Below, piece after piece: positions 18,322-29,182 of a stretch of 64,000 bases of DNA. The stretch covers positions 230,680 to 294,679 of the forward strand of contig JAFDZC010000019.1 of NCBI GenBank assembly GCA_018267095.1, written 5' to 3'. Under the pieces are notes generated by a model that had not been told where the DNA came from, did no database searches, and worked only from the letters and a program-made list of their open reading frames with translations. Source of the stretch: Bacteroidota bacterium. Lineage in GTDB: Bacteria > Bacteroidota > Bacteroidia > Flavobacteriales > Flavobacteriaceae. Numbering within the stretch: position 1 is the first letter of the stretch; each line of letters starts with the position of its first letter. A program made the translations under genes and the position numbers.

Positions 18322-19836
<1,515 letters not shown>

Positions 19837-19905
19837 TTATGTATTTATTAAATAGCGTTTTAGATTTGTAAAACTGCAGCCAAACAACCGCTGTTTTTTC
19901 GAGCG

Positions 19906-19935
19906 CAAAGATAATTTTTTAAAACAGAAAATCAA
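19906..19935 (-). promoter_or_regulatory. Promoter of atpD-atpC
   Basis: On the minus strand TTG (19933-19935), 19 bases, then TATCTTTG (19913-19906) match the Bacteroidetes consensus. The predicted leader is about 65 bases. Confidence 0.7.
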
Positions 19936-20020
19936 CAACTTTTTAATAAAAAAATATTCGGTTTTTACAAGATTGTTTGCTTTATAGCTAGAATGCTAAA
20001 TTTATGTCGATAATTCCCAA

Positions 20021-20056
20021 AAAAACAAAGCCCGTTATGAAAATCACAACAGGCCT
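20021..20056 (-). terminator. Terminator of the TonB receptor/SGNH lipoprotein operon
   Basis: On the minus strand GCCTGTT and AACGGGC form a 7-bp stem (one G-U pair) with an 11-base loop, followed by CTTTGTTTTTTT-like T-rich sequence, 24 bases past the SGNH gene stop. Confidence 0.7.
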
Positions 20057-20077
20057 TGAGTTATTGACTTTTATTTT

Positions 20078-21625
20078 TTAGAATGCATTGGGATTCGCTG
20101 GGAACAGAATTCTGTATTTGCCTAAATCTTTTGCTTTCATGTTGGAGCCATATTTAGCATTGATGGCTTTGATAAACTCGTTCGCAATTAATGCATATCC
20201 GCGCGGGCTCGGGTGAATTCCGTCAAGCGAAAAAGCTCCTCCGGTTACAAAGTTAGCCGTAAGTGTAAATCCGTTGGCGGTGATTCCTCCTTCTGTAAGT
20301 TTTCTCATCACCTCTTTGGCATCCACATAAGCAAGGTTGTTGGCTGTGGCAGCTGCTTGAATAGTGACGTTGTATGCTTCAGTTGCTGTCTGAATTTCTG
20401 AGACTTCGCTCGGCAACAAAACATATCTGTCAGGCAAAGGGAAAGTAACACCCAGTTGAGACAATGAAGGAGATGGTGAACTTATCCCGTCAATAGCAGT
20501 TGAAGGTGCTTTACCTATTCTCGCTGAAGCACTCAAACAGATTAAGTCTGTAGGAAGCGTTTGACGAGCCTGACCAAAGATTTGCCCCATAACGGTAGCG
20601 GTTGTAATATCTAAGCCTCCGCCGTTAAGCACTGCTGTTAATTGAGCTGATAAATTTGGCAGATTTTCATCTACCATCAACATAGGATTATTGCCGGTTG
20701 TTGACAACAAATTAATTCTATCTCCTTGTCCTAAAAATGCCAGAGCATTATGCAAAGGTCCATATAATTGTGCATTCAAAGCCGCTACTTGGCTAACGCC
20801 ATCAACCGTTAAATTCGCTTGAGTTAACTGATTGTATTGGATGACATGAAAATGAGGAAGCGTCACCACACTTGGTAAATTGGCCACGACACCTTTAGCT
20901 CCTCCTGAAACCAATCTTGCTACTAAAGCATTGTAAGCTCCTTCAAAATTTGCAGGTGGTGTTAAAGGGTTTACGTTTGCATCACCTCCGGCTGTTGCAT
21001 AACCTAACTCATCATTTCCACCAATCCATAGAGAGAAAAAGGTTGGCGATTGTGCCATGGCATCATCTATTACAGAAGATGAAGTAGAAGAAGCAAATCT
21101 TACATAATAAGGGTTGGCCGTTGGCGGAACAGTAGTTAAACCAGCCGGGCTACCATATCCTGGGGCAAGCAGATGGTAACTTTTTGCACCGGGAACTCCC
21201 AAGTTGCTAAAAGTACCCGATAAATGATTAGCCACATCGGTCGTTGGCAAATCGGTCACAGTAACCGGAGTGGTTCCATTAAAATATAGTCTTGGTCCAA
21301 AACTCGGATTAAATATTCCTCCGAAAAGTAATCCCCCATTGTTGTCATTCATAAAAGGAGTAGTGAAATCACCACCCCCAACGGTAGCAAATTGTTCCGC
21401 CAACAAATTCGGGTAGGATCCTTTTTGTCCTTCAATAAACAAAGCACCATCGCTGAATCCGGCAGCAAACGAATCACCTAGAGCGACATATTTTGAAAAG
21501 TCAGCCTCGCCTGATGTCAATGGTTTTCCATCGGAAGAGTTATACACCGGATCGGTGTCATCGCTATTATCACATGCTACTATGGTCAACGAAGCCAATA
21601 GCAACCATTTAAAATTCTTTATCAT
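20078..21625 (-). CDS. SGNH/GDSL-family hydrolase, outer-membrane-type lipoprotein
   Basis: The 515-residue product has a lipoprotein signal (LLLASLTIVAC, Cys18) followed by an acidic DNSDDTD stretch typical of Bacteroidetes surface-exported lipoproteins. The SGNH blocks are visible: YVALGDSFAAG (nucleophile Ser), WIGGNDELGYA (Gly/Asn oxyanion block) and DGIHPSPRGYA (Asp-His of the triad). It is probably an esterase or lipase at the cell envelope; the substrate is unknown. It begins 23 bases after the TonB-dependent receptor gene, so the pair is likely co-transcribed and may process and import a lipid or ester, which is inference from context. Confidence 0.88.
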   Translation of the reverse strand: MIKNFKWLLLASLTIVACDNSDDTDPVYNSSDGKPLTSGEADFSKYVALGDSFAAGFSDGALFIEGQKGSYPNLLAEQFATVGGGDFTTPFMNDNNGGLLFGGIFNPSFGPRLYFNGTTPVTVTDLPTTDVANHLSGTFSNLGVPGAKSYHLLAPGYGSPAGLTTVPPTANPYYVRFASSTSSSVIDDAMAQSPTFFSLWIGGNDELGYATAGGDANVNPLTPPANFEGAYNALVARLVSGGAKGVVANLPSVVTLPHFHVIQYNQLTQANLTVDGVSQVAALNAQLYGPLHNALAFLGQGDRINLLSTTGNNPMLMVDENLPNLSAQLTAVLNGGGLDITTATVMGQIFGQARQTLPTDLICLSASARIGKAPSTAIDGISSPSPSLSQLGVTFPLPDRYVLLPSEVSEIQTATEAYNVTIQAAATANNLAYVDAKEVMRKLTEGGITANGFTLTANFVTGGAFSLDGIHPSPRGYALIANEFIKAINAKYGSNMKAKDLGKYRILFPANPNAF

Positions 21626-21648
21626 GATACTGTAATTTTAAATTTAAA

Positions 21649-24528
21649 TTATGGGTTGATTGTCCATGAGGCAAAATACTGTTGTCCGACTAAACCGGCA
21701 CCTAAAACTTGTGTATAGTCTTTACCTCCGATATTGGCAGCTCCTAGTTTGATTACTGATTTCAATGCTGGAATGCTATAATTAATCTGAGCGTCGATGA
21801 CTGTATTGGCTTTTACCGTTCCGTCAACCATGGTTGATTCCCAACGATACTCACTGTTCCATCTTCCGCTTAAATTAAATCCGAAGTTTTTGAACAATTT
21901 ATCATTGCTGATTGAAGCTTTAACTCTGTGTTTTGGTGTGTTAAATCCAGCCTCAAAACTTGGGTCTTTGGCCTGATTAAAATCAAATTGCGCATAGTTA
22001 TAGTTGGCGCCAAATTCAAAGTTAGCTGGAAGTTTTTTAGAAAATCCTGCTCCAAATCCGAACGATTTAATTTCAACATCTGTATTGGTATACAATTGAT
22101 AAGCTCGGTAGTTTTCGTTGCCTAATGCGTGAAGCGATTGAACTTCAGGATTGTTCAAATACAAGGGGGCATCAAAAGTAAAATCAAAGGTTTGGCTTGC
22201 TTTACCATAGTATGGAGCCACTACATTAAGATTACCAATAAAGTCAGAATAGGTATTATAGTAAGCGCTCAAGTCATATGTAAACCCCTCTAATTGCCCG
22301 CGATAACCTACTTCAAAAGCCTTTACTAATTCTGGTTTTACATAGTCAACATTGGTTTTTCTAAGCAAAGCGGCTGCGCCTACTGTGTTGCCCGGATTGG
22401 CTTTCAAGAAGTCAGAAAAAGCCGAAACCGACGCTGCTGTATATGAATTATTATAGGCATTAACACCTGTCATGATGGCCGTATCACCTCCTGCATATAG
22501 CTGACCAACTGCCGGTGAACCATTGGCTACCGGTAAAGTTTCAGAATAACGTGTCAAGTTGTCTTTGGCAGAACCAATGAGCACAATATTTCCGATGTTA
22601 AACCCAATATACTGTTCTTGCGTTGAGGGATTTCTGAATCCTGTTTGAAATGAAGCACGGAAATTGTGGTTTCTTTTTTCGCCAGCCGAATATACCAAGG
22701 AAAGTCTTGGAGATACATTTCCGTCAAAGTTTTTGCTTTTGTCGTATCGCGCCGATCCGGTAAATTTCAAACGATCATCAAGGAGTTTTTTGGTTACCTG
22801 AGTATAGGCTCCGTAATCGGTGTAATAGATAGGCCCGCTATCATCCGTGTATATTCTTCCGTGAGAATTCAATTGATATTCTCTGTAAGAACCTCCCACT
22901 TGAATTTCTGCAAATTTGATGATGTCTTTAAAGTTGTAATTCACGTCTGAATGATAAATTCTCGAATTGTCAACCAATTTTGAACCTTTGGTTACATCGG
23001 CCTCGGCAATTACTTTGTTGAAAGCAGCTTTAAACTCTGGTGTTCCCGGAATTAGTCTGCCTGTATCGGCTGTCTGACGAGCAAAGTTGTGTGCTTGTTG
23101 TGGCGTCATTCCGCCCAAAGTTCCTTGCACATAAGCTCCGGCATATTGACCGAACCAAACTTTGTCTTCTTTCCATTGACGGTTCACGTTGATACCAGTA
23201 AAGAGCATATCGTATGAATTTCCGCCGTCTTCGGTGGTGGTGTATCCGCGAACAAAGAAGTTTTTGCCTTTGAATTCTAATTTATGTTGTTGCATAAAAA
23301 AGTTGTTCAAGTAATAACGGCTGGCTCCTTGATAAACGGCATTACCAAAACCAAATTTACTTTGCCAAATAATTTCAAAATCATTGGCAAACGGTTTAAA
23401 ATGCAAAGACATATCTGCTTTTGCATTGGTTACTTTGTTATCGGTCAAGTCTGTTTCGCGATAACCGGTTCTACTCACATTTACATCGGGTAAGATAGCA
23501 TTGAATGCAGCCAATTGTGCATCTGAAATAGCTCCAGCGGCAAATAATTTTGGCCCAACAGCTTTAATGTTGGTTGAAACCTCATCACCATAAACGTTGA
23601 TACCGTCATAATTCGGATCGAAACGATCAAAACCTTGTCCTTGACGGTACTTGTCATCATAATTTACAGCCAACCAATCGGTACCTTTCATAAAAGTGAA
23701 GTTGGCTTTGGCCGCGAATTTAGGGCAAAACGCATGAGCTACACGAATACCATAATCGTAAAAAGTATTAGCCCCAGCGGCTGATTGATTGGTCTGACCA
23801 TATTTAACATAAGCGCTCACACCCTGACTGGTAAATGGGCTCTTACTATTCATGAATAAAATACCATTAAATGCATTGGCTCCGTATAACGCAGATGATG
23901 CCCCTGGGAGTAACTCTACGCTTTGCACATCTAACTCAGAAACACCTATCATATTTCCTAAAACAAAGTTAAGTAGCGGAGATGAATTGTCCATTCCGTC
24001 AACCAATTGCATAAAACGCGTATTGGCTACGGTGGCAAAACCTCGGGTGTTGATTGATTTGAAAGCCAAACTACTCGTGTTCATGTGCACCTCTTTGAGA
24101 TTTTCAAGACCATCGTAAAAACTTGGCGAAGCGGTTTTTTTAATTTCTTTGAGACCCATTCTTTCAATGGTAACCGGAGATTCCTTAATGCGTTCTGCAG
24201 TTCTGGATGCCGACACAACAATCTCGTCGAGTTTAGTTTCTTCAGAAGTCAAAACAATACGCACATCTTGGTTGTCAGATTTGACTTCTTGATTCAGATT
24301 GCCAAAACCAACACTAGAAATCTCTAGTTTAAAGGGGGGCTTTTTTGCCGTGGTTAATTTGAATTTACCGTCAGCATCAGTAGTTGTTCCAGAGTCATCG
24401 CCCTGAACTTTAACATTAGCGCCCGGAACAGGTTGTTTGTTACTGTCTGTAACTGTCCCCGTTACTGTGCTTTGCGCTTGTGCCCATCCGCAAAACAACA
24501 GCGAGATCATGATTAAATAGTATTTCAT
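21649..24528 (-). CDS. TonB-dependent receptor with carboxypeptidase-regulatory-like N-terminal domain
   Basis: The 959-residue outer-membrane protein has a signal peptide ending GWAQAQ. Residues about 20-95 are a CarboxypepD_reg-like domain (VTGTVTDSNKQPVPGANVKV). The plug domain follows (about 100-230: EIVVSASRTAERIKESPVTI, LLPGASSALYGANAFNG), and the rest is the 22-strand barrel, ending in an aromatic C-terminus (YFASWTINP). It would import a ligand using TonB energy. No SusD partner is present; instead a lipoprotein SGNH hydrolase follows in the same operon. The ligand is unknown. The upstream 281 bases hold only a TATTTTG-like box near 24558-24564 and the terminator of glmS. Confidence 0.95.
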   Translation of the reverse strand: MKYYLIMISLLFCGWAQAQSTVTGTVTDSNKQPVPGANVKVQGDDSGTTTDADGKFKLTTAKKPPFKLEISSVGFGNLNQEVKSDNQDVRIVLTSEETKLDEIVVSASRTAERIKESPVTIERMGLKEIKKTASPSFYDGLENLKEVHMNTSSLAFKSINTRGFATVANTRFMQLVDGMDNSSPLLNFVLGNMIGVSELDVQSVELLPGASSALYGANAFNGILFMNSKSPFTSQGVSAYVKYGQTNQSAAGANTFYDYGIRVAHAFCPKFAAKANFTFMKGTDWLAVNYDDKYRQGQGFDRFDPNYDGINVYGDEVSTNIKAVGPKLFAAGAISDAQLAAFNAILPDVNVSRTGYRETDLTDNKVTNAKADMSLHFKPFANDFEIIWQSKFGFGNAVYQGASRYYLNNFFMQQHKLEFKGKNFFVRGYTTTEDGGNSYDMLFTGINVNRQWKEDKVWFGQYAGAYVQGTLGGMTPQQAHNFARQTADTGRLIPGTPEFKAAFNKVIAEADVTKGSKLVDNSRIYHSDVNYNFKDIIKFAEIQVGGSYREYQLNSHGRIYTDDSGPIYYTDYGAYTQVTKKLLDDRLKFTGSARYDKSKNFDGNVSPRLSLVYSAGEKRNHNFRASFQTGFRNPSTQEQYIGFNIGNIVLIGSAKDNLTRYSETLPVANGSPAVGQLYAGGDTAIMTGVNAYNNSYTAASVSAFSDFLKANPGNTVGAAALLRKTNVDYVKPELVKAFEVGYRGQLEGFTYDLSAYYNTYSDFIGNLNVVAPYYGKASQTFDFTFDAPLYLNNPEVQSLHALGNENYRAYQLYTNTDVEIKSFGFGAGFSKKLPANFEFGANYNYAQFDFNQAKDPSFEAGFNTPKHRVKASISNDKLFKNFGFNLSGRWNSEYRWESTMVDGTVKANTVIDAQINYSIPALKSVIKLGAANIGGKDYTQVLGAGLVGQQYFASWTINP

Positions 24529-24764
24529 CGGGTTTAAATTTTGATGGTTTAAGTAGCCAAAATACGAATATTTTTATCATTACTAAAAAAACTCACTTTA
24601 ATTTTAACTATCCTCAAAACACTCCGCCCAAGCTTGTCAAATAAGTATTTTTTAGCGATTTATTATGATTTTATTAACGGTTTGGCCAGAGTAATAAAAA
24701 AAATATTATGCGCGCCTACGATTCAAAAGTTTTATTGCAGAAATCTCAATATAATAAAACAAAA

Positions 24765-24784
24765 AAGCGGGCAAAAACCCGCTT
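24765..24784 (-). terminator. Terminator of the glmS operon
   Basis: AAGCGGG (on the minus strand from 24784) and CCCGCTT form a perfect 7-bp stem with a 6-base loop followed by a run of T's, 26 bases after the glmS stop. Confidence 0.85.
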
Positions 24785-24809
24785 AAAATGCATTTATTTA
24801 TATAATTTT

Positions 24810-26657
24810 TTATTCAACCGTTACCGATTTAGCTAAATTTCTTGGTTGGTCTACATTACAACCGCGCATTACAGCAATGTGATATGAGAGCAACTGCAAT
24901 GGAATGGTTGTCAATAACGGTGAAAGTGCGTCAGATGATTCTGGAATTTCAATCACATAATCAGCCAAATCACGCACTTGAACATCGCCTTTGGTAACTA
25001 CCGCAATGATTTTTCCGCTACGCGATTTAATTTCTTGTATGTTACTCACCACTTTATCATAATGCCCTTGCTTAGGCGCAATCACGATCACCGGCATCTG
25101 GTCATCGATAAGTGCAATCGGACCGTGTTTCATTTCGGCAGCCGGATAACCTTCGGCATGGATGTATGAAATTTCTTTGAGTTTGAGCGCTCCTTCTAAA
25201 GCTACCGGGAAATTATAACCCCTTCCTAAGTACAAACAATTTGAAGCATCTTTAAATTTAGCCGCTATTTCTTTGGCTTTTTCGTTGGTTTCTAAAGCCT
25301 CTAAAACTTTGTCTGGAATAATTTCAAGTTCTTGCAAATATCTGTGAAAGTCAGAGTTAGAAAGCGTTCCTTTGGCTTTGGCTAAACGAAGCGCAATCAT
25401 AGTAAGCACTGTAATTTGTGTGGTAAAAGCTTTGGTTGAAGCAACTCCGATTTCAGGTCCTGCGTGCGTGTAAGCACCCGCGTGCGTTTCTCTTGAAATA
25501 GACGATCCTACTACATTACAAACTCCAAACACAAAAGCTCCTTGCTCTTTGGCTAACTTAATTGCGGCCAACGAGTCGGCGGTTTCACCAGATTGTGAAA
25601 TAGCAATGACCACATCGCCTTTATTGATAATCGGGTTTCTGTATCTAAATTCTGAGGCATATTCTACCTCAACCGGGATTCTGGCAAATTCTTCAATAAT
25701 GTATTCAGCAACCAATCCGGCGTGCCATGAAGTTCCGCAAGCTACAATGAGAATTCTTTGCGCGTTGAGAAATTTCTCGATGTTGTCTTCAACACCCGCC
25801 ATTTGAATAATCCCTTGATTGGCCAACAATCGACCGCGATAGGTATCTTTGATTACGCTAGGTTGCTCATAAATTTCTTTGAGCATGAAGTGATCGTAAC
25901 CGCCTTTTTCAATTTGCTCCAAATTCATTTGAAGTTCTTGAACATACGGATCGACGAGTGAATCATCTTTTATTTTGCGAATTTTTAGAGGCTTGTGTAA
26001 ACGAACAATGGCCATTTCTTCATCTTCTAAATAAATAGCGTTTGAAGTATATTCGATAAAAGGTGAAGCATCTGAAGCAATGAAAAACTCATCGTTTCCA
26101 ACACCAATAGCTAGTGGACTTCCTAATCTGGCTACGACAATTTCATCGGGATTGGTTTTGTCAAAAACGCAAATCGCGTAGGCTCCAACAACCTGATTGA
26201 GGGCAACCTGAACCGCTTTTCCGAGTTTTAATTGGTCTTTTTTCTGAACTTCTTCAATCAAATTAACCAACACTTCGGTATCGGTATCTGATTTAAAAGT
26301 ATATCCGCGTTTGATAAGTTCCTTTTTAAGTGGCTCATAATTTTCAATGATCCCGTTGTGTATGATGGACAAATTTCCTGAGTTGGACAAATGCGGATGT
26401 GAATTAACATCATTCGGCACCCCGTGAGTAGCCCAACGTGTGTGTCCCATACCAATCACTCCATCAATGCTGATTTCCTTGGCAGATTTTTCTTCTAAAT
26501 CTGAAACCTTTCCTTTGGTTTTTGACACTTTAAGTTCTCCGTTATTATACAACATAATTCCGGCACTGTCATATCCTCGATATTCTAATCTTTTGAGTCC
26601 TTTAATGATAATCGGATAGGCCTCTCTGTACCCAATGTAACCTACAATTCCACACAT
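24810..26657 (-). CDS. glmS: Glutamine-fructose-6-phosphate aminotransferase (isomerizing)
   Basis: GlmS makes glucosamine-6-phosphate for peptidoglycan and lipopolysaccharide. The 615-residue product has the N-terminal glutaminase domain with nucleophile Cys2 (MCGIVGYIG), GHTRWATHG and the HPHLS region, then two SIS domains (ACGTSWHAG, ISQSGETADS, STKAFTTQ), and ends with the canonical PRNLAKSVTVE. It starts 3 bases after the DUF4270 gene stop and is the third gene of the GT5-like/DUF4270/glmS operon. No glmS ribozyme is expected or seen. Confidence 0.98.
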   Translation of the reverse strand: MCGIVGYIGYREAYPIIIKGLKRLEYRGYDSAGIMLYNNGELKVSKTKGKVSDLEEKSAKEISIDGVIGMGHTRWATHGVPNDVNSHPHLSNSGNLSIIHNGIIENYEPLKKELIKRGYTFKSDTDTEVLVNLIEEVQKKDQLKLGKAVQVALNQVVGAYAICVFDKTNPDEIVVARLGSPLAIGVGNDEFFIASDASPFIEYTSNAIYLEDEEMAIVRLHKPLKIRKIKDDSLVDPYVQELQMNLEQIEKGGYDHFMLKEIYEQPSVIKDTYRGRLLANQGIIQMAGVEDNIEKFLNAQRILIVACGTSWHAGLVAEYIIEEFARIPVEVEYASEFRYRNPIINKGDVVIAISQSGETADSLAAIKLAKEQGAFVFGVCNVVGSSISRETHAGAYTHAGPEIGVASTKAFTTQITVLTMIALRLAKAKGTLSNSDFHRYLQELEIIPDKVLEALETNEKAKEIAAKFKDASNCLYLGRGYNFPVALEGALKLKEISYIHAEGYPAAEMKHGPIALIDDQMPVIVIAPKQGHYDKVVSNIQEIKSRSGKIIAVVTKGDVQVRDLADYVIEIPESSDALSPLLTTIPLQLLSYHIAVMRGCNVDQPRNLAKSVTVE

Positions 26658-26660
26658 AAT

Positions 26661-28259
26661 TTAGTTTTGTTTAGGTTTAGTAAAATATATTTTGAATTTC
26701 ATTCTTTTATCATCCGGAATTAGAGCATCGGTGCCATAAATGATGGTTCCCAAAGGGTTCATAACAGATGAAGTCGGAATCTGCTTGATTCCAAATGTAG
26801 GAATTTCTGTTTTAAGTTTCTTATTATTAATCTCCCCTATGTTCTCAGTTACCACCAACCCAAGTCTAACATTGGTTGAATCTTGATTTTTAAGCAAAGC
26901 TCTGATGTAATTGGTCAGTCGTATTTTGTATTCATAACCTCGATTATCTTGTTTTTTGATAATTCCACCAAAAACCGATTTAGCATATTTGGCAACCGAA
27001 GCCGAAGATTGGTCTGAATAATAATCAACTATTGGTCGCTTATTGGTCAAATCATACAAATAAATTCGATTGGGTTCATAAACCGCTGACGACATTAAAT
27101 CTCTGTTCACTCTAAATGTCAAACTTGCATCGTTAACCAACCATTTTTTTGCTCTTAAATCGGTCAACTCTTGAGAATGTCCATTGGCATCACGCCCAAA
27201 CAAATCAACAATAGCCATGGAACCTTGTTGCCCTTTAAGATACAACATACTAGGGTCTGCCGGAGCTGGCATCGGTTGTCTTTCTGTGAAATTAACCGAT
27301 CTTCCGTTTAAATTCAAGACAAAAGTCTTCTTTTCTCTTTCGGGTGTAGGGTTGGTCGCAGAGGGCGCTGCTTCAAGTTGAGTATAGTATATGATAATAC
27401 TCCCTCCTTTTATGTTAAGCATAGCTAAATTGCCCAAAGAACTTCCGGAGTGCTCCACCGAAAAGTATAATCCTCTGAAATATTCTTTAAATATGCTATT
27501 GTTTACGAGCTTTCCGGATGGAGCCTGAAATATTTTAGTTTTAAAAAAATCTTTATTCAGGTACATTCGCATTCTAGGTGCGTAGCGCGTTTTTTGGGTA
27601 ACATTTGAACTGTTTATAGTGTAGTCAACAATTTCTTTATTGTCAAAAAAGAATTCATCGTTTTGTGCGTATGCGGGATAATCAGGACGAGTATCAACAA
27701 AATCATTGAGCCAAGCGCCTTTGACATTTTCAAAATCTAAACGCTGATCATTGAAATATTTTTTGGTTTCGCCGGTCGAGCTGTTGGGATCTAGATTTTG
27801 GATGAAATAATTTGATTCATACACCCTAAGTTTTATTTTGCCGTCTGCAGGACCATAAATTGAATCTAACTCATAGGTAGAACTCCCATCAACCTCAGTC
27901 TTTAATCTTGTAGCATTGTATGGCACCGTTAAAACAACACTGTCAATTTGTGGTTGGAGTACTTCATCAAAAGTAGGATTCAATGTCGCCAATTGAACCT
28001 GAACCGCCAGTGAAGCTTTTGTTTCACCAAAAATAGGGTCATTGTATATCCCGAGTGAATTAATCGACAAATCGGAAGTTTCAACCGGATCCAAATCTTG
28101 ATTATAAGCTTTGACGGTAAAAGTTTCTGGGTCTCCAACTTCAAAACTATCTTCACCAATCATATCGGCTCCGAGCTCATTGTAATCACTATCGCATGAG
28201 GCTATCACAAAAAAGCCAAAACAAATAAAAAAACAAGGGAATAAAATTCTTTTGTACAT
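26661..28259 (-). CDS. DUF4270 family lipoprotein
   Basis: The 532-residue protein starts MYKRILFPCFFICFGFFVIA and has a lipobox Cys followed by DSDYNELGADMIGED, the hallmark start of DUF4270. The rest is beta-rich. The frame is open upstream to 28310, but the extra 17 residues precede the lipoprotein signal and overlap the upstream gene, so ATG 28259 is chosen. The family is restricted to Bacteroidetes and its role is unknown. It is embedded between a glycogen-synthase-like gene (13 bases upstream) and glmS (3 bases downstream), which points to a job in envelope or glycan metabolism by context only. Confidence 0.9.
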   Translation of the reverse strand: MYKRILFPCFFICFGFFVIASCDSDYNELGADMIGEDSFEVGDPETFTVKAYNQDLDPVETSDLSINSLGIYNDPIFGETKASLAVQVQLATLNPTFDEVLQPQIDSVVLTVPYNATRLKTEVDGSSTYELDSIYGPADGKIKLRVYESNYFIQNLDPNSSTGETKKYFNDQRLDFENVKGAWLNDFVDTRPDYPAYAQNDEFFFDNKEIVDYTINSSNVTQKTRYAPRMRMYLNKDFFKTKIFQAPSGKLVNNSIFKEYFRGLYFSVEHSGSSLGNLAMLNIKGGSIIIYYTQLEAAPSATNPTPEREKKTFVLNLNGRSVNFTERQPMPAPADPSMLYLKGQQGSMAIVDLFGRDANGHSQELTDLRAKKWLVNDASLTFRVNRDLMSSAVYEPNRIYLYDLTNKRPIVDYYSDQSSASVAKYAKSVFGGIIKKQDNRGYEYKIRLTNYIRALLKNQDSTNVRLGLVVTENIGEINNKKLKTEIPTFGIKQIPTSSVMNPLGTIIYGTDALIPDDKRMKFKIYFTKPKQN

Positions 28260-28272
28260 GTAAATTGGGAAT

Positions 28273-29073
28273 TTATAGAAGCTCGTAAAAACGTGTATAC
28301 GCTTCGGCAAATTGATCTTTAGTGACGAAAGATAAAAAAGGTTTGCCTGATGACTCTATATATTTTGTTAAACTTGGCGATAGCTGATCGGTAGCCACAA
28401 TAACACCATCAGAATGATCAACAGTGGCTTTCATCAGGTTTTCAAAACTGGGTTGCATCAATGCTGAAACTGCCGATTCGGGCACACCATCAAATTTAAC
28501 CTTATTAATCATTTCTGCATCTAACTGTCCTTCAAAAGATTGTGTATAAACAGATGTGACAATTTTGGTATCGGCAAAAAGAGCTTCGTCTTTGTAGTAA
28601 TGTTTCATATAAATCGGAAGCATTGAAGCCAACCATCCGTGCACATGGATGATATCGGGCACCCAGTTGAGTTTTTTAACGGTCTCTACTACGCCTTTTG
28701 CAAAGAAAATAGCTCGCTCATCGTTGTCCGGATAGAGCGCCCCTTCTTCATCGGTAAAAGTAGCTTTGCGTTTAAAATACTCGTCATTGTCAATAAAGTA
28801 AACCTGAATTCGTTCTTTCGGAATCGAAGCTACTTTAATAATCAGCGGCATATCTAAATCATTGACCACCAAATTCATACCCGAGAGCCTAATCACTTCG
28901 TGGAGCTGGTGTCTTCGCTCGTTAATATTGCCATATCGAGGCATGAAAATTCTAATCTGACCGCCCTGATCATTGACCATTTTGGGCACATCATATGACA
29001 TCATTGATACTTCATTTTCTGCCAAATAAGGCACTACCTCAGATGATACATATAATATCCTCTTATCCTGCAT
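28273..29073 (-). CDS. Glycogen/starch synthase-like protein, N-terminal half only
   Basis: The 266-residue protein matches the N-terminal Rossmann half of GT5 glycogen synthase: ILYVSSEVVPYLAENEVSMM, IRIFMPRYGNINERRHQLHE, DNDERAIFFAKGVVE and PDIIHVHGWLASM. The second half with the ADP-glucose site is absent. The KxGGL substrate motif at the N-terminus is replaced (AENEVSMM), so glycogen synthesis is unlikely. Proteins of this length are common in Flavobacteriaceae next to panC, so this is probably a stable variant and not a decaying gene. It is divergent from panC and heads an operon with DUF4270 and glmS. Confidence 0.88.
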   Translation of the reverse strand: MQDKRILYVSSEVVPYLAENEVSMMSYDVPKMVNDQGGQIRIFMPRYGNINERRHQLHEVIRLSGMNLVVNDLDMPLIIKVASIPKERIQVYFIDNDEYFKRKATFTDEEGALYPDNDERAIFFAKGVVETVKKLNWVPDIIHVHGWLASMLPIYMKHYYKDEALFADTKIVTSVYTQSFEGQLDAEMINKVKFDGVPESAVSALMQPSFENLMKATVDHSDGVIVATDQLSPSLTKYIESSGKPFLSFVTKDQFAEAYTRFYELL

Positions 29074-29112
29074 AAGTAATTCTCTTTTGAGTAATTCTCG
29101 TCAAAAAACAGG

Positions 29113-29120
29113 CAAAAGTA
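29113..29120 (-). promoter_or_regulatory. Possible -7 box of the GT5-like/DUF4270/glmS operon
   Basis: The minus strand reads TACTTTTG (TAnnTTTG), about 40 bases before the ATG at 29073. No clear -33 TTG was found. Confidence 0.45.
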
Positions 29121-29151
29121 CAAAAATTTATGCTTGTATAAAGTAAAATCT

Positions 29152-29159
29152 TAAGTTTG
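29152..29159 (+). promoter_or_regulatory. Possible -7 box of the panC operon
   Basis: TAAGTTTG fits TAnnTTTG, with TTG at 29134-29136 only 15 bases upstream, slightly short of the usual spacing. The panC ATG is 23 bases downstream. Confidence 0.45.
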
Positions 29160-29182
29160 CAGTCTATTTCAAGAAAGCTTCG

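Noticed and set aside
24529-24764. Possible riboswitch or RNA gene upstream of the TonB receptor
   Set aside because: AT-rich sequence with no stable hairpin or known aptamer core visible.
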